DNA of 64,000 nucleotides from CAZNFR01 sp964572225. GTDB lineage: Bacteria > Bacteroidota > Bacteroidia > Bacteroidales > GCA-2748055. The notes beneath the pieces were generated by a model that made no database searches, had not been told where the DNA came from, and saw only the letters and a program-made list of their open reading frames with translations. The DNA lies in the NCBI GenBank assembly GCA_964572225.1, contig CAZNFR010000004.1:1-64000 (forward strand). The letters are read 5' to 3'. Of this stretch, positions 62,167-64,000 are shown piece after piece (position 1 is the first letter of the stretch; each line of letters opens with the position of its first letter). Position numbers and translations under genes: made by a program.

Positions 62167-64000
62167 ATGGGAATCACTCTCGGGAATGATCGTAAAAATT
62201 CGACTTCAGGCTTAACTGGGGATGTTTCCCTGGTTAGCGAACTTATAGAGAATTCTGAGGGTTTGATGTTCCTATTGGCTTGCCCCGGATTAGAAATCCT
62301 TCAGGCAAGTCCTGCTGCATTCAAAATTTTTAATGGGATCGATGCCGGGAAAACCTTGTTTCCTGAGCTTTTTCCCGAAGATTGGAAAGAATTGCAAAAT
62401 ACCTTTGCCAACCTCAGCAACGAGGGTCCCGGTCTGGAATTCCAGGTTTCTGTTCCCGGGGATCAGAATGGCAATTCATTGAAGTTCAGTGCTAAAAAAA
62501 GTCAGAACCGTATTCTTCTGCGCGGATTCGGGGATGAAGAAACCCAATCCTTAAAACGGGAAGTCACTAAAAAAGAGAAAAGAAGCATAATTGATGATTA
62601 TTTGTACCTTTTCGAAGATCCTGAGGAAGTTTTCTATGAAGTGAGCATGGATGGGAAAATTCTTTATGCCTCTCCTTCCGCAGAAATTATTTCGGGATAC
62701 TCCCCTGCCGAGCTTTTGGGACAGGAAATTCTTAATCTATATTCAAATCCTGTAGAGAGGGAAACCCTCCTTGCAGAGCTAAAAGAACAGGGATATATCA
62801 GGGATTATGCCATCGGACTTAAAGCCAAAAACGGGGAAACACGAAGGTGTTTGCTGACTTCAAGGTTGGTTTTGGATGAGAATAACAAACCCGTAAAAAT
62901 TATCGGGAAACTCAGAATAACCGGAAAAACGGAATTTCTGAATACCGGATTCGCCAGGAACCGCACCCACTTTCAGATACTGCTTGAGCACTCAGGATCA
63001 CTTGTATTCTCAACCGATACTGAAGGAGTAATTGTAATAGTAAACCAGAATGCGGCAGGGTTTCTCGGAAAAGATCCGGAAATGATCAGGGGAAAATCGA
63101 TCGATGCAATATTTCCTTCCTCCCATGCAGGTGAACTCAGGATAAAGATGGGAAAAGTACAAAGGACAAAAAAGGGAGAAAGTTTTCAATTAATATTCAG
63201 GGACGGGGATCTTCCCTTCTTCCTTATGTATCATCTGCACCCGGTTATCAAAGAAAATGAAATTGATGGTTTTGTATTCATTGCCAACGATATGACGGAG
63301 AGGAAGCACCTGGAAACGGAACTTCAAAAGCTTAACCTTGCAGTAGAAAAAAGTGCAGCCTCCATAATGCTCACCGATGCCAGCGGTTATATTGTCTATA
63401 TAAATCCCAGATATTCTGAAATGACCGGATATTCCTTCCAGGAGATCATGGGTACCCGGGCCGGGTTTTTTGAGAAAAAATACCGAAACCAGGGGATTGA
63501 CAACCATGTTATCCGAAGCCTCCGGGAAGGGGAACTTTGGGAGGGTGAAATTGAATGCGAAACTAAATCGGGTAAGAAATACTGGCAGAAAGTAACCTTA
63601 ACTCCCGTACAGGATGACGAGAGCAGAATCATCAATTATATTTTCATCTCGGTAGATATCACCGCTTCCAAGAAAATTACCGAATATGAAATAAAGGCCA
63701 GGAAAACACTTGAGGTCCTGAATGAAACAGCTTTAAGGATCATTGCTGTTGATAATGAAAGGAATGTCTTTAACGTGCTGGGGGAGCAAATAGCGAAAAT
63801 TATTCCAACTCATCTGTTTACCATATCCTCTTTCGACAAGGAGACCAGTGTTCTAAAAACAGAGTTTATCCATGCCCGGAAATCCCTGTTAAACACCTTT
63901 CTTTCTCTGACCAAACTTAAAAACAGGGATTTGAAGTTTGCCATGACCAAAGAAGAGATTCAACATCTTCATAAAGAAGATATTACCGTCCTTGAGAACG
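62167..64000 (+). CDS. Multi-PAS sensor protein, N-terminal part (runs off window)
   Basis: At least 611 codons without a stop, from ATG 62167. No membrane helix is seen. PAS-type modules follow one another: a degenerate one at the start (ILQASPAAFKIFNG), FYEVSMDGKILYASPSAEIISGYSPAELLG (split: near residue 162), LVFSTDTEGVIVIVNQNAAGFLGKD (near 280), and IMLTDASGYIVYINPRYSEMTGYSFQEIMG (near 399) with the PAC motif FISVDITASKK. After about residue 515 an alpha/beta region begins that may be a GAF domain (TALRIIAVDNERNVFNVLGEQIAKIIP). The catalytic end (histidine kinase, cyclase or other) is beyond the window. Cytoplasmic redox or ligand sensor. Confidence 0.85.
   Translation, partial: MGITLGNDRKNSTSGLTGDVSLVSELIENSEGLMFLLACPGLEILQASPAAFKIFNGIDAGKTLFPELFPEDWKELQNTFANLSNEGPGLEFQVSVPGDQNGNSLKFSAKKSQNRILLRGFGDEETQSLKREVTKKEKRSIIDDYLYLFEDPEEVFYEVSMDGKILYASPSAEIISGYSPAELLGQEILNLYSNPVERETLLAELKEQGYIRDYAIGLKAKNGETRRCLLTSRLVLDENNKPVKIIGKLRITGKTEFLNTGFARNRTHFQILLEHSGSLVFSTDTEGVIVIVNQNAAGFLGKDPEMIRGKSIDAIFPSSHAGELRIKMGKVQRTKKGESFQLIFRDGDLPFFLMYHLHPVIKENEIDGFVFIANDMTERKHLETELQKLNLAVEKSAASIMLTDASGYIVYINPRYSEMTGYSFQEIMGTRAGFFEKKYRNQGIDNHVIRSLREGELWEGEIECETKSGKKYWQKVTLTPVQDDESRIINYIFISVDITASKKITEYEIKARKTLEVLNETALRIIAVDNERNVFNVLGEQIAKIIPTHLFTISSFDKETSVLKTEFIHARKSLLNTFLSLTKLKNRDLKFAMTKEEIQHLHKEDITVLEN

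Noticed and set aside
1..64000. tRNA, rRNA, phage or integron features
   Set aside because: No cloverleaf-like, rRNA-like, integrase or phage structural signatures were seen; I could not run a covariance search.

Overview
The window is a 64 kb chromosomal segment of a member of the Bacteroidota, most likely an anaerobic or marine Bacteroidales/Marinilabiliales-type organism. The evidence is a FecR/ECF-sigma/STN-TonB receptor operon, a DUF4249 lipoprotein, a type IX secretion (type B) C-terminal domain, a two-component-propeller sensor, a SusD remnant, many lipoproteins with a Cys lipobox, sulfatases, a tandem ExbD pair, and promoters with the Bacteroidota -7 box TAnnTTTG instead of Shine-Dalgarno-led genes. 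There is a 10-N scaffold gap inside glyA, so this is a draft (possibly metagenome-assembled) sequence. I see no tRNA, rRNA, CRISPR array or intact insertion sequence.

Layout. 1-11.1 kb: sulfated-glycan catabolism (tail of a GPH sugar symporter, Gfo/Idh/MocA oxidoreductase, two S1 sulfatases, PhzF-like protein, duplicated outer-membrane barrel) ending in a large propeller/Y_Y_Y/PAS histidine kinase interrupted by one in-frame TAG. 11.1-17.8 kb: minus-strand cell-surface-signalling operon ECF sigma - FecR - STN TonB receptor - DUF4249 lipoprotein - orphan lipoprotein. 17.8-25.3 kb: amidotransferase, MscS channel, methyltransferase, a LytTR response regulator whose 5' end is replaced by the 3' end of a susD gene, two lipoproteins, and a 7TM/SpoIIE phosphatase. 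25.3-31.6 kb: a trehalose island (uridine-kinase-like P-loop protein, HAD-GH65 fusion, divergent trehalose-6-P synthase/phosphatase fusion). 31.6-39.3 kb: methyltransferase, purL, then DUF2490 barrel - VTC polyphosphate polymerase domain - DUF4956 membrane protein - secreted class I amidotransferase-like hydrolase. 39.3-39.7 kb: a gene-free stretch dense in repeats and hairpins. 39.7-51.2 kb: GH13 lipoprotein, a frameshifted secreted protein, SiaC-like phosphoprotein, small alarmone hydrolase, tsaD, frameshifted tamB, ExbB-ExbD-ExbD-TonB. 51.2-64 kb: TauE/SafE, glyA, CLC channel, T9SS cargo, RelA/SpoT enzyme, Fur-family regulator, purA, a secreted protein, and a multi-PAS sensor running off the end.

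The most notable points are: (i) the breakpoint near 21.25 kb, where a divergent response regulator and a susD gene are both truncated and joined; (ii) the DUF2490-VTC-DUF4956-amidohydrolase cluster, which looks like a polyanion synthesis/envelope module; (iii) the trehalose island, which encodes both synthesis and a phosphorolytic path fused to its mutase; and (iv) an unusual number of broken reading frames (TAG in the sensor, frameshifts at 41.67 and 48.10 kb, an ATC where tamB should start), which may be draft-sequence errors or real decay and must be checked against reads.
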